From the NCBI GenBank assembly GCA_016928995.1, contig JAFGJS010000025.1, positions 4,653 to 68,652 on the forward strand: a stretch of 64,000 nucleotides of DNA, in the 5' to 3' direction. Within the stretch, counting starts at the first letter, position 1. Each line of letters starts with the position of its first letter. The notes under the pieces are model-generated. The model did no database searches and had not been told where the DNA came from. It saw nothing but the letters and a program-made list of their open reading frames with translations. Shown piece after piece: positions 8,331-15,991 of this stretch. This DNA comes from Candidatus Sumerlaeota bacterium (GTDB lineage Bacteria; Sumerlaeota; Sumerlaeia; JAFGJS01). The translations under genes were made by a program, and so were the position numbers.

Positions 8331-10979
8331 ATGCTCTGGGAAGCGCGGCTGCATGCGGATCGCCCTTCGATCCGCCGTCATCAAACCTACCTGCGGTTGG
8401 AATTCCGCGCGGAGGATGGATCGGCGTTTGCCAGCAACTCCGTCGAGGCCGAACAGGCGCGGAAAATCTGGAGCGCCCTCGAAGGCGGACTGGAACGCAA
8501 CTATCAGCTGCGCTTGACCATCCTGAAAAACCGCATGGCGCACGATCTCGAAGATTGGTTCCACGCCTTCTTCCCCAACCCCGGCGGATACGGCGAGGCC
8601 TTCGCCCGGCTCTTCGAAGAGACCGGACACACCATCCTCTTCAGCGTGGACGCGCCGGAATGGCAGTGGTTCCCGCTCGAAGCGTTTTATTTTAATCAAC
8701 AATTCCTGGCCTTGCGCCATTGCGTGATTCGCCGCACCGGCTCCACGGAATGCCACGCGCCTCAAGCCGGTCAATCCTTCGCCGCACTCACCGGCGCCGC
8801 CAAGCTCGGCTCCGGCGAATGGGCTGACGCCTCCCGTCTGCTCGCTTCGACCCGCCGCGCGGAAGACCGCATGCTGGCCGCCGAATTGCAACCTCGCCCT
8901 CAAAACCCCTTTCAAGCCGATCACATCTATTACATTGGCCATCATGAAATCGGCAAAGGGTTGGCTCTGCAAACGGACGATGAAAATGGCGATTCCACAT
9001 GGTTCTCCGCGAATCAACTGCAAACGAACGAGGAGCCGCCCGCCTCTGTTTTTCTGAACGCCTGCCACAGCGCCGCGGCATACACTGAATCCACTGACGC
9101 AGATTCCAGGGACGAACCATTCGCCACTTGGGCCGCGCAACGCCAGGCGCCGCTGTTCATCGGCCACGCCGGGCGCATCGCCCCGGAATTCGCCGCGAGC
9201 CTGGCCGACCGCTTTTACGATGCCTGGCTTGGCCGGCGCCAGTCCGCTCCGGAAGCATGGCGGCAAGCGCTCGGTTCGCAAACCTCGCTGCAAATGCAGG
9301 ACGGCTCCGCCGCGCTGATCGGCTGCCGTTTTTATGCCGCACATCCCGCGTTCAAAATCAACGCGAAACAGCAAAACGAATCGCAGGCTCAACAGACAGC
9401 AGGTTCGACGGCTTCAACCCTTAGCGCCCGTCAAGCCTCGCTGCGCCTCGCGCTTCGAGCCGCAGTCGCCTTGCTCCTGGGGCTGATCCTGATCTTTCTC
9501 TTTTTCAAAAGCCGCGACACCCCATTCATGACACCCATGTCCCAGCCCCGCATGGTTTTGCGCGGCAACGTGCTCTATTCCACAAAGCCCTGGATGATCA
9601 CGAACAAAGGAACGCCGGTTTCGCTCTTGCCGGTAAAATACGAGGACCAGGTGACAACCATCGTGCTGGAGCAGGACGTTCAGATCGCCCATCAATCAAC
9701 GCTGAACATACCCGCCGGGCTGGACATCATCATCGCGCCCAAGCGCCGCATCATCTGCCACGGACGCCTTGAGGCATATGGCGAGGTGAACGCGCCGATC
9801 CGCTTCCTGGCGCGCGATGCCGCCGAAGCATCCCGCTGGGGCGGCATCTTCATCGGACCCAAAACGTATCAAGACCTCAGCCCTTTCGCCAGTTTCTCCT
9901 ACTGCGAATTCAGCGGCGGAGGCGGCGTGGCAATTTCGCATCGCACCCAGCCGGATCCGCAGCTCGGGCAAAACTGGTTTGAGTACGACCAGATCGACAT
10001 CCCGCCGTTTGGCCAAGACGTCGCCGTGCCCGCGCAAAGTCATCGCGGAGGCGCGATCTTCGCCTGGCGCGCCGCCCCGGAATTCTACAACTGCCGCTTT
10101 GAAAACAACAGCGCGGCTTACGGCGGCGCGGTCTATCTGCGCAACACCGGCTTCGGCGCCGTCATGTCCGACTGCGTCTTTGAAAACAACAAAAGCCAGA
10201 TAGTCGGAGGCGCGCTGTTTCTACTCGGCGCCATGTTCGAGGCAGACGAACTGCATTTCACGAACAACCGCACTGGCCAGGCCGGCGGCGCCATCTGCGT
10301 CTTCCGCGACTCCAGCCTGACTCTCAGGCACTCAGCATTCATCAATAACCGTTCCGGCATCGCAGGCGGCGGCATCTACTTCTACACCAAGAAAGGCAGC
10401 GCTCAACGGGAGAACTGCGAACATACGCTGGAGCAGTTGGAGTTTTACGGCAACACCGCCGGACGCGACGGCGCAGGCATCAGTTACGACGGCGACAACG
10501 GCGACTTGAAAGCCAAGAATCTCATTTTCAAAGGGAACCGCCTGATCGGCCAGGCCACGGAAGGAATCCCCAATCCCGCCGACGAGCAGAACAAGGAAGG
10601 ATGCGCCCTGTTCTTCAATCCGGAAAACGACAATCCTCAGGAACCGCTGCATGTCGAGTTCTCCTCGATCATCGCCCGGGGCAACATCATCGTCTGGCGC
10701 GAACATTACAATCACGACGGACAGACGATCCAGGCGTCCGGCAGCGCCGCGTACTTCGGCCCATGCATGGACGTCCGCTTGAACCTCGCGCAATGGACGG
10801 TGAGCGACAACATGGGGTATAATTCCTGCACGCCGATCGGCTACGACGAACGCATGGAGGGCGCCTCGCTCGAAGCGATTGAGCGCATCACGCGAACCTT
10901 GAATCCCGCGGCCAATCCCAACCGCAAAATCCCCCCCGAAGAAGCGGAACAAATCGCGCGTAATATCATGACTCAATAA
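8331..10979 (+). CDS. CHAT (caspase-like) domain - transmembrane - beta-helix fusion protein
   Basis: An 882-residue protein with three parts. Residues 1-345 form a CHAT domain of the caspase/separase clan: a W-x-W-F-P-L-E-A-F-Y segment matching the family's PWExL, then FLALRHCVIRR, then a His motif YYIGHHEIGKG (H204/H205) and the catalytic Cys motif VFLNACHSAA (C245). There is no signal peptide. One hydrophobic helix (about 374-393, VALLLGLILIFLFF) is followed by FKSRD. The rest (about 400-882) is a right-handed beta-helix with repeated N-N-x(4-6)-GGA(I/V/L) rungs such as NNSAAYGGAVYL and NNRTGQAGGAICVF, like chlamydial Pmp or autotransporter passengers. Predicted topology places the protease-like part in the cytoplasm and the helix outside. 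Both catalytic residues are present, so proteolytic activity is plausible. The substrate is unknown. Confidence 0.8.
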   Translation: MLWEARLHADRPSIRRHQTYLRLEFRAEDGSAFASNSVEAEQARKIWSALEGGLERNYQLRLTILKNRMAHDLEDWFHAFFPNPGGYGEAFARLFEETGHTILFSVDAPEWQWFPLEAFYFNQQFLALRHCVIRRTGSTECHAPQAGQSFAALTGAAKLGSGEWADASRLLASTRRAEDRMLAAELQPRPQNPFQADHIYYIGHHEIGKGLALQTDDENGDSTWFSANQLQTNEEPPASVFLNACHSAAAYTESTDADSRDEPFATWAAQRQAPLFIGHAGRIAPEFAASLADRFYDAWLGRRQSAPEAWRQALGSQTSLQMQDGSAALIGCRFYAAHPAFKINAKQQNESQAQQTAGSTASTLSARQASLRLALRAAVALLLGLILIFLFFKSRDTPFMTPMSQPRMVLRGNVLYSTKPWMITNKGTPVSLLPVKYEDQVTTIVLEQDVQIAHQSTLNIPAGLDIIIAPKRRIICHGRLEAYGEVNAPIRFLARDAAEASRWGGIFIGPKTYQDLSPFASFSYCEFSGGGGVAISHRTQPDPQLGQNWFEYDQIDIPPFGQDVAVPAQSHRGGAIFAWRAAPEFYNCRFENNSAAYGGAVYLRNTGFGAVMSDCVFENNKSQIVGGALFLLGAMFEADELHFTNNRTGQAGGAICVFRDSSLTLRHSAFINNRSGIAGGGIYFYTKKGSAQRENCEHTLEQLEFYGNTAGRDGAGISYDGDNGDLKAKNLIFKGNRLIGQATEGIPNPADEQNKEGCALFFNPENDNPQEPLHVEFSSIIARGNIIVWREHYNHDGQTIQASGSAAYFGPCMDVRLNLAQWTVSDNMGYNSCTPIGYDERMEGASLEAIERITRTLNPAANPNRKIPPEEAEQIARNIMTQ

Positions 10980-11068
10980 TCATCCGCGCATCGCGGGGAG
11001 AACCCTGGTGAAAGCATCCACGCGCTGGCGAAAAAAGATAATCGGATCAATCGGCGGGTTTTTCTTAA

Positions 11069-11196
11069 GGCAACCTTTAAATTTTCACACATAAGCGCAC
11101 GGCATATAAAAAATTCAATCATTACATTTATCGTGATCTCAATTCGGTTCTTTGCGCCTTGGCGTCTTTGCGTTAAATTGCTTACGGTTCTCTTTG
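11069..11196 (-). repeat. Dispersed repeat, copy A
   Basis: The reverse complement of this stretch matches 20394-20526 along its length. Shared blocks include AATTTAACGC, GGCGCAAAGAAC, AATGATTGAA and GTGTGAAAATTT in the same order with similar spacing. It lies in the non-coding gap after the CHAT gene. It encodes no protein and has no obvious terminal inverted repeats. Confidence 0.75.
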
Positions 11197-11530
11197 ATTT
11201 TAAAATAAACACTCCCCCGCAATCGTCGTCGCCGCTTTTCGGACACTGACCCGAATCCACTACTGACGGGGCCGCAGCCGGAGGTTGGAGTCAGCCTGAC
11301 AGGCAAGCCAGACGCCTAAATTCCGGACCTTTAGAACCCTGGGAAAATTAATTTGATCCAGTTCCGAATAGTCAAAGCACGTGCGCCGCAGGGGAGCATG
11401 CTCGCTATATTTTCAAACTTTTCAATGAGCCTGTTTGCTCGTAACTTCCGCTTCCTATAGTCCCTCATAGCTTGATTGAGATTATACTCAAAACGCCTTG
11501 CGAAGTCAATCCAAATCCATGCTCAATCGC
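11197..11530. other. Non-coding stretch, GC-rich structured block then AT-rich flank
   Basis: No plausible gene is seen. From about 11240 to 11350 the sequence is GC-rich with short self-complementary segments (CCTGACAGG, and GTCAGCC near GGCAAGCCAGAC). It does not match a riboswitch or tRNA that I recognise. From about 11400 it turns AT-rich and leads to the 3' end of the regulator gene on the minus strand. It may be a remnant of a repetitive or mobile element. Confidence 0.4.
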
Positions 11531-12106
11531 TCAATTTTGAGCTTGCGCCATGGCATGCCGGACGACGTCCAGATCAATCGCCGTTGCGTAAATTTCATCG
11601 CATCCAGCCAGACGCAATCGCGAAACCTGACGCTCTCCGCCAAACGGCGCGAACGCGATCAAGCGTAGTTTTTTCGAAGCGAGATTCTCGCGAATCAACC
11701 GGATCAACTCGACGGCTTCAGCCAGCACCGCGTTGTTGCTGAGCTCCAGCACAATGCACTGATACTGATGCCGCCCTAAACGAAGGCCGACCTCAAGCAT
11801 GTTATCCGCATGATCCAGCACCAGACCGTTGGTGCTTTGCGCGTTCAAACTGCGCGCATCCAGCAGACTCTTGAATGGAATGCCGATAATCAAAACACGC
11901 GTGCGGAACTGACGATAAAGATCCTCAGGCAACGGCATGCTGTGCGCCACCAGAAATTCAAGCAAGTCTTCCGGAGCCACGCGACGGTGACCGCCAGGCG
12001 TTCTATGCGCCGGAATTTGCCCATGCTCGATCCAATACGCCACGGTCGCCGGTTGGACATCGCAAATTTTCGCAATGTCAAAAGTCGTATAATGTTTTCT
12101 ACTCAT
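11531..12106 (-). CDS. MerR/excisionase-type DNA-binding regulator with receiver-like C-terminus
   Basis: A 191-residue protein. Residues 5-55 form a winged helix-turn-helix of the excisionase/BldC/MerR type: YTTFDIAKICDVQPATVAYW, then IEHGQIPAHRTPGGHRRV and PEDLLEFL. Residues 70-190 resemble a CheY-like receiver fold (RVLIIGI, QCIVLELS, LRLIAFAPFG, GCDEIYATAID), but the usual acidic pocket and phospho-acceptor Asp are not evident, so it may sense something other than phosphate. ATG 12106 is chosen because it starts at the domain and has AGGA upstream; the longer frame adds a cysteine-rich leader. It is divergent from the parvulin/pdxA operon, and two TTGCATGCAA palindromes lie in the shared spacer, so it may regulate that operon and itself. 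Confidence 0.8.
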   Translation of the reverse strand: MSRKHYTTFDIAKICDVQPATVAYWIEHGQIPAHRTPGGHRRVAPEDLLEFLVAHSMPLPEDLYRQFRTRVLIIGIPFKSLLDARSLNAQSTNGLVLDHADNMLEVGLRLGRHQYQCIVLELSNNAVLAEAVELIRLIRENLASKKLRLIAFAPFGGERQVSRLRLAGCDEIYATAIDLDVVRHAMAQAQN

Positions 12107-12225
12107 CAGTCCTGCGCTTTCGCCGCATGGCGGCTGCAAGATCGATTTGCATCCTGCTAGCATCGGATTGTATAATCACTTATCATTTATATCGTCCGGC
12201 AAGCCGGTAAGCTTGAGAACTGATA

Positions 12226-12362
12226 TTGCATGCAAGAGATTGTTTTTTCATTATATGCGCCGGATCGGTCCCGGAAAAAGCCAGATCCCCCCCTTAAAAT
12301 CACCATTCGCGTATGGTTGTTGACAATTTACCTGCGACAGCAATATGTATTATTGCATGCAA
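12226..12362. promoter_or_regulatory. Paired TTGCATGCAA palindromes (candidate operator)
   Basis: The perfect 10-bp palindrome TTGCATGCAA occurs twice in the 311-bp divergent spacer, at 12226-12235 and 12353-12362. The first lies upstream of the regulator gene and the second just downstream of a promoter-like TTGACA box facing the chaperone operon. The arrangement fits dimer-binding sites for the adjacent HTH protein; this is inference. Confidence 0.45.
12320..12349 (+). promoter_or_regulatory. Sigma-70 type promoter for the parvulin-pdxA operon
   Basis: A consensus TTGACA at 12320-12325 is followed 18 bp later by TATGTA at 12344-12349. The likely transcription start overlaps the second TTGCATGCAA palindrome, about 60 bases before the first gene's ATG. 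Confidence 0.5.
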
Positions 12363-12417
12363 CTGTTGAAGCCATTGATCTATCCGTTTAAAATGCGCTG
12401 ATTCAGAAAGGGTTGCA

Positions 12418-13386
12418 ATGAATCTGAAGAACTGGACATGGACCGCGATCATTGCGCTGATCGGCTCCGGCGCGCTCCACTGCGCGCGGAACGGCGCCAC
12501 AGAGCCGCCTCCCGCTCATCCTCAATCCAGCGCGGCGGAACAAATGTTCGCCGCTGACAAAGCGACCGAGTCGCCCGGCATCACCAATCCCGAATCACGA
12601 CAAACGAACACAACGCCGGACGAAGCGCCTGCCGGTCCGATCACCTCGCAAACCTTTCAATTCGAAGATCTAAATCTCAACGCGGGGATGTATGAATGGC
12701 TTTGGAAAGCCTACCAGGCCGACGCCGCGGCGAACGGGCGGACCGAAACCGATCCGGCGGCTTTGCACGGCGACTTCGAACGATCCCTGGCGCTCGAATA
12801 CCTGCTTGCACAATACGCGCGGCGCCAAAAACTGAATGAAGATCCCTGGTTTCGCGCCGAGATGTGGCGCCAGGAGAATCAATTGCTGCGTGTACTGGTG
12901 GAGCGCCGCATTCGCGAAAACGTGCATGTCAGCGCCGCCGAAATCCGCGCATATTATCAGGCCAACCCGGACAAATACACAGACCCGGAGCGGGTGCAGG
13001 TGCGTTTGATCCTGGTGGACACAGAGCAGGAAGCGCGCGCGGCGCTGCAGGATTTAACCGGCGGAGATGACTTCGCTGAACTGGCCCGCCGCTATTCGAA
13101 GCATCCCTCGCGCGACAAAGGCGGCGTGCTGCCTCCATTCACCCGAGGAACGTACTCGGACGCGATGGAGAGCGCGGTCTTCGCCGGCAAGGTGGGCGAC
13201 CTGATCGGGCCGTTGCAGACAGAGCTCGGCTATCAAATCCTCGAAATCACATCGCTGCAGGAAAAGCGCGTCATCCCCTTCAGCGACGTGGAATCCGCAA
13301 TCCGCGAAGAGCTGCTTCAGCGCAAATACAACGAACAATATCAGGAACTGCTGCGGCAGCTGAAGGCCGGCTCGGAATTTAATTGA
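12418..13386 (+). CDS. Exported parvulin-type peptidyl-prolyl isomerase (PpiC/PrsA-like)
   Basis: A 322-residue exported protein. The N-terminal hydrophobic stretch (WTAIIALIGSGALHC) ends in a cysteine, but with H at -1 the lipobox is poor, so either a lipoprotein or a simple signal peptide is possible. A Pro/Ala/Thr-rich linker follows to about residue 75, then a helical SurA/PrsA-like segment. The parvulin domain spans about 180-285: EIRAYYQANPDKYTDPERVQ, FAELARRYSKHPS, KGGVLPPFTRG and GPLQTELGYQILEI. Such proteins help fold outer-membrane or secreted proteins in the periplasm. It is first in an operon with a second SurA-like gene (21 bp gap) and pdxA. The stop codon overlaps the open frame of the next gene. 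Confidence 0.85.
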   Translation: MNLKNWTWTAIIALIGSGALHCARNGATEPPPAHPQSSAAEQMFAADKATESPGITNPESRQTNTTPDEAPAGPITSQTFQFEDLNLNAGMYEWLWKAYQADAAANGRTETDPAALHGDFERSLALEYLLAQYARRQKLNEDPWFRAEMWRQENQLLRVLVERRIRENVHVSAAEIRAYYQANPDKYTDPERVQVRLILVDTEQEARAALQDLTGGDDFAELARRYSKHPSRDKGGVLPPFTRGTYSDAMESAVFAGKVGDLIGPLQTELGYQILEITSLQEKRVIPFSDVESAIREELLQRKYNEQYQELLRQLKAGSEFN

Positions 13387-13406
13387 CGCTATCCCGGAGA
13401 CGAATG

Positions 13407-14411
13407 ATGAAACCATCGGCGCTGACGCTTTGCGCCATCATATGCCTCGCGGCCTCATTCGGCGCGCCGCGCATCGCCCGCTGCGACGAACAAAGCCTCG
13501 ATCGCACCGTGGCGCTCGTCAATTCCGAGCTGCTTTATCTCAGCGACGTGCGCCATGAAGCCATGCTGGCGCAAATGATGGATGCGGAAAAACGCGGCAA
13601 TCCCGTGAATGCCCCTGAGGCCCTTCTCGCGCTGATCAACCGCAAATTGCTCGTGCAATACGCCAGTCAGCGAAACATGACGGTGGACAACGCCATTATA
13701 GTCCGCCGCGTCGAGGACTGGATCGCCGGACTGGCTCAAAGCGCCGGAGGCCGCGAGGCGTACCAGCGCCGCCTGGCCAAGGAAAACATCGACGAAGAGC
13801 AGGTCAAGCGCCTCATCTACCAACGCGAGAAAGAGCGCATGCTGGCCCAGCGCGCCGCCGCGTCGCGCGTGCAGCTCAACCAGGCGGACGTGCAAGCATT
13901 CATCAAGCAAGCCGAAGCGGAAGGCCGCTGCGTGGAACAGGCCGTGCTGGCCCATATCTGGCTCCCCTATCCTCCCGAAGCGACCGAGGAAGACCGCGCG
14001 GCAGTGCGCGAAAAGGCGCGTTCGATTTACCGCGAACTGGAAAACGGCGCGCCGTTTAACAGCCTCGTGCGCAGCTATTCCCAAGACGCCGCGACCCGAG
14101 CGCAAGACGGCTATCTCGGCGCGATAGACATCACGGCGCTGGACGCGACGGTGGCTGAGGCGCTCAAAGACAAGGCGCCGGGGGAATTCACCGAACCTGT
14201 GATGCGCGAAAAAGGCTGCCAGTTATTGTTGCTGTTGCATCGCATCACGCCGCGGGATTATCTATACCGCGAGCGTTTCGAGCAATTCAGCCAAGACCTG
14301 ATCGAGGAATTGCGCAACGACGCCACGATTGAAATCCTTGATGAAGAGTTGAAGCGCGGCGTCGAAACATTGCGGCAAAAAAACGATTCGCCGGACGCCG
14401 CAAGCCGCTGA
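13407..14411 (+). CDS. SurA-like periplasmic chaperone / peptidyl-prolyl isomerase
   Basis: A 334-residue protein with a cleavable signal peptide (ALTLCAIICLAASFGAPRIA, then RCDEQ). A SurA N-terminal domain follows: VALVNSELLYLSDVRHEAML and LINRKLLVQYASQR near residues 35-85. One parvulin-like domain spans about 190-285 (VLAHIWLPYPPEATEED, FNSLVRSYSQD, DGYLGAIDI, GEFTEPVMREKGCQLLLLLH). The domain lacks some conserved parvulin residues, so it may act mainly as a chaperone. ATG 13407 is chosen because GGAG is seven bases upstream; ATG 13404 and a TTG at 13383 are in frame. Together with pdxA downstream this recalls the surA-pdxA order of E. coli, supporting a role in outer-membrane protein assembly. 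Confidence 0.85.
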   Translation: MKPSALTLCAIICLAASFGAPRIARCDEQSLDRTVALVNSELLYLSDVRHEAMLAQMMDAEKRGNPVNAPEALLALINRKLLVQYASQRNMTVDNAIIVRRVEDWIAGLAQSAGGREAYQRRLAKENIDEEQVKRLIYQREKERMLAQRAAASRVQLNQADVQAFIKQAEAEGRCVEQAVLAHIWLPYPPEATEEDRAAVREKARSIYRELENGAPFNSLVRSYSQDAATRAQDGYLGAIDITALDATVAEALKDKAPGEFTEPVMREKGCQLLLLLHRITPRDYLYRERFEQFSQDLIEELRNDATIEILDEELKRGVETLRQKNDSPDAASR

Positions 14412-14427
14412 TCATCTCCACCGGACA

Positions 14428-15474
14428 ATGCCATATCCTATGCTGACTGAAAACGCACATGCAACCAAACCGGAAAGCCGCCTGCGCATCGGCCTCACCA
14501 TGGGCGATCCGAGCGGCGTGGGTCCGGAAATCATCGCCAAGGCGCTGGCTCAAATCAACCGCGGCAACATCGCTCCGGTCATCCTGGGGCTGGAAGGCTG
14601 CATGCGTGCGGCAGGCATGGATGCAAGTTCGCTTGAAGCGCTAAATTCAGCCGAAGACCTTGACGTGCTGCCGCTGGACAAGGCGGGTTTGCTGACGGCA
14701 GGCGATCCGACGCTGGCAAGCAAGATCGAAATTGGATGCGTATCAACGGCAGGTGGCGCCGCATCTCTGGCGGCGATTGAACTCGGCATCCGCCTCTGCC
14801 TCGCGGGCAAACTCGATGCGCTCTGCACTGCGCCGATCAATAAACACGCCATCAGCCTGGCCGGCAGCAAGTGGCCCGGACACACCGAAATGCTGCGCGA
14901 CATGACCGGCGTCAGCCAGGTCGCCATGACGCTGGTCGGCGGCGGTCTGCGCACCGTGCCGCTGACCAACCATGCGCCATACGCCGAAACGCCGCGCCTG
15001 ATCACGCACGAAGCCATCCTCGAAATGCTCGCATTGCTCGACCGCCACGCGCGCCTGTTCGTCAAACGCCAACCGCGCATCGGCGTCGCCGGACTCAATC
15101 CGCATGCCGGCGACGGCGGCGTGCTGGGGCGTGAGGAAATCGACGTGATCGAGCCTGCCGTCGTGGCCGCGCGTGAAAGCGGCATCGACGCGACAGGCCC
15201 GGTTTCCGGCGACGCGATCTTCCTGCAAATGCTGCACGGCCGTTTCGACATCGTGCTCGCCATGTACCACGACCAGGCGCTGATCCCAGTCAAGACGCTC
15301 GATTTCGACGGCGGAGTGAACGTGACTCTGGGGCTGCCGTTCATCCGCACCTCGCCAGACCACGGCACTGCGCATGACATCGCCGGCAAGGACATGGCGC
15401 GGCCGGAGAGCATGATCGCCGCCATTCAAATGGCCTGCGAACTCACTGAAGCCCAACGCACAATGAACCAGTAG
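14428..15474 (+). CDS. pdxA: 4-hydroxythreonine-4-phosphate dehydrogenase PdxA
   Basis: A 348-residue NAD-dependent, metal-dependent dehydrogenase of the DXP-dependent vitamin B6 pathway. It oxidises 4-phosphohydroxy-L-threonine, whose product feeds PdxJ. Diagnostic motifs are GLTMGDPSGVGPEII near residue 22-36, APINKHAIS, WPGHTEMLRD (metal His), LNPHAGDGGVLGREE (metal His), AMYHDQALIPVKTL (metal His) and RTSPDHGTAHDIAG. Length is typical. An in-frame ATG at 14440 is possible since neither start has a strong ribosome-binding site. It is the third gene of the parvulin operon, 16 bp behind the SurA-like gene. Confidence 0.95.
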   Translation: MPYPMLTENAHATKPESRLRIGLTMGDPSGVGPEIIAKALAQINRGNIAPVILGLEGCMRAAGMDASSLEALNSAEDLDVLPLDKAGLLTAGDPTLASKIEIGCVSTAGGAASLAAIELGIRLCLAGKLDALCTAPINKHAISLAGSKWPGHTEMLRDMTGVSQVAMTLVGGGLRTVPLTNHAPYAETPRLITHEAILEMLALLDRHARLFVKRQPRIGVAGLNPHAGDGGVLGREEIDVIEPAVVAARESGIDATGPVSGDAIFLQMLHGRFDIVLAMYHDQALIPVKTLDFDGGVNVTLGLPFIRTSPDHGTAHDIAGKDMARPESMIAAIQMACELTEAQRTMNQ

Positions 15475-15619
15475 CGATTTTCTGATTTGAACGGCTCGCG
15501 AAAGGTTTTGCCACATCGCCCGACGAAATACTGTGGCCCGGCCATGAGGGATGGCTCGGATGCGGCAAGAACTTTAAAGAAACGCTATCATCACCACAAT
15601 TGATCGAGGCGTAAAAAAC

Positions 15620-15979
15620 ATGAGGCGAATCATCAAAACCATCATGAGTTTCGCGTCGGCATTATGCCCATGTGCTTTGCTGTTCGCATGCGCATCGAAT
15701 AATCATCGCGAATTCGATGAAAGCGCATTATGGATCGATGTCAGAACAGCGCAGGAGTTTGAATCCGGCCACATCGAAGGCGCGATCAATATTCCATATG
15801 ATGTGATCGCCGAGAACATCGCCGGGGTGGCGCCGGATAAATCCGCGCCGATCAGGCTCTATTGCCGCTCAGGACGACGATCCGGCATCGCTCAAAAAAC
15901 ACTCGCCAAACTTGGATACACCGATCTCGTCAACGAAGGCGGCTATAAAGACGTTTTGGCAAGATATCAAAAGAAATAA
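15620..15979 (+). CDS. Rhodanese-domain lipoprotein (PspE-like)
   Basis: A 119-residue protein. A hydrophobic N-terminus ends in a lipobox-like LLFACAS, with the cysteine near residue 25, suggesting a periplasmic lipoprotein. A single rhodanese domain fills the rest: LWIDVRTAQEFESGHIEGA, INIPYDVI and the active-site loop YCRSGRRSGIA, with NEGGYKD at the end. The catalytic Cys is present with the CRSGxRS loop typical of PspE and other single-domain sulfurtransferases, which transfer sulfane sulfur to thiols. GAGG lies 10 bases before the ATG. It converges on nadC with a 12-bp gap. Confidence 0.85.
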   Translation: MRRIIKTIMSFASALCPCALLFACASNNHREFDESALWIDVRTAQEFESGHIEGAINIPYDVIAENIAGVAPDKSAPIRLYCRSGRRSGIAQKTLAKLGYTDLVNEGGYKDVLARYQKK

Positions 15980-15991
15980 TTCGTTTACTGA

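Noticed and set aside
11240-11350. Cobalamin or other known riboswitch in the gap after the CHAT gene
   Set aside because: Some short segments resemble riboswitch-like words, but the conserved core order is not present on either strand and no relevant gene follows.
14550-15425. 291-residue minus-strand frame opposite pdxA
   Set aside because: It is Ser/Arg/Pro-rich and mirrors pdxA; it is a shadow frame.
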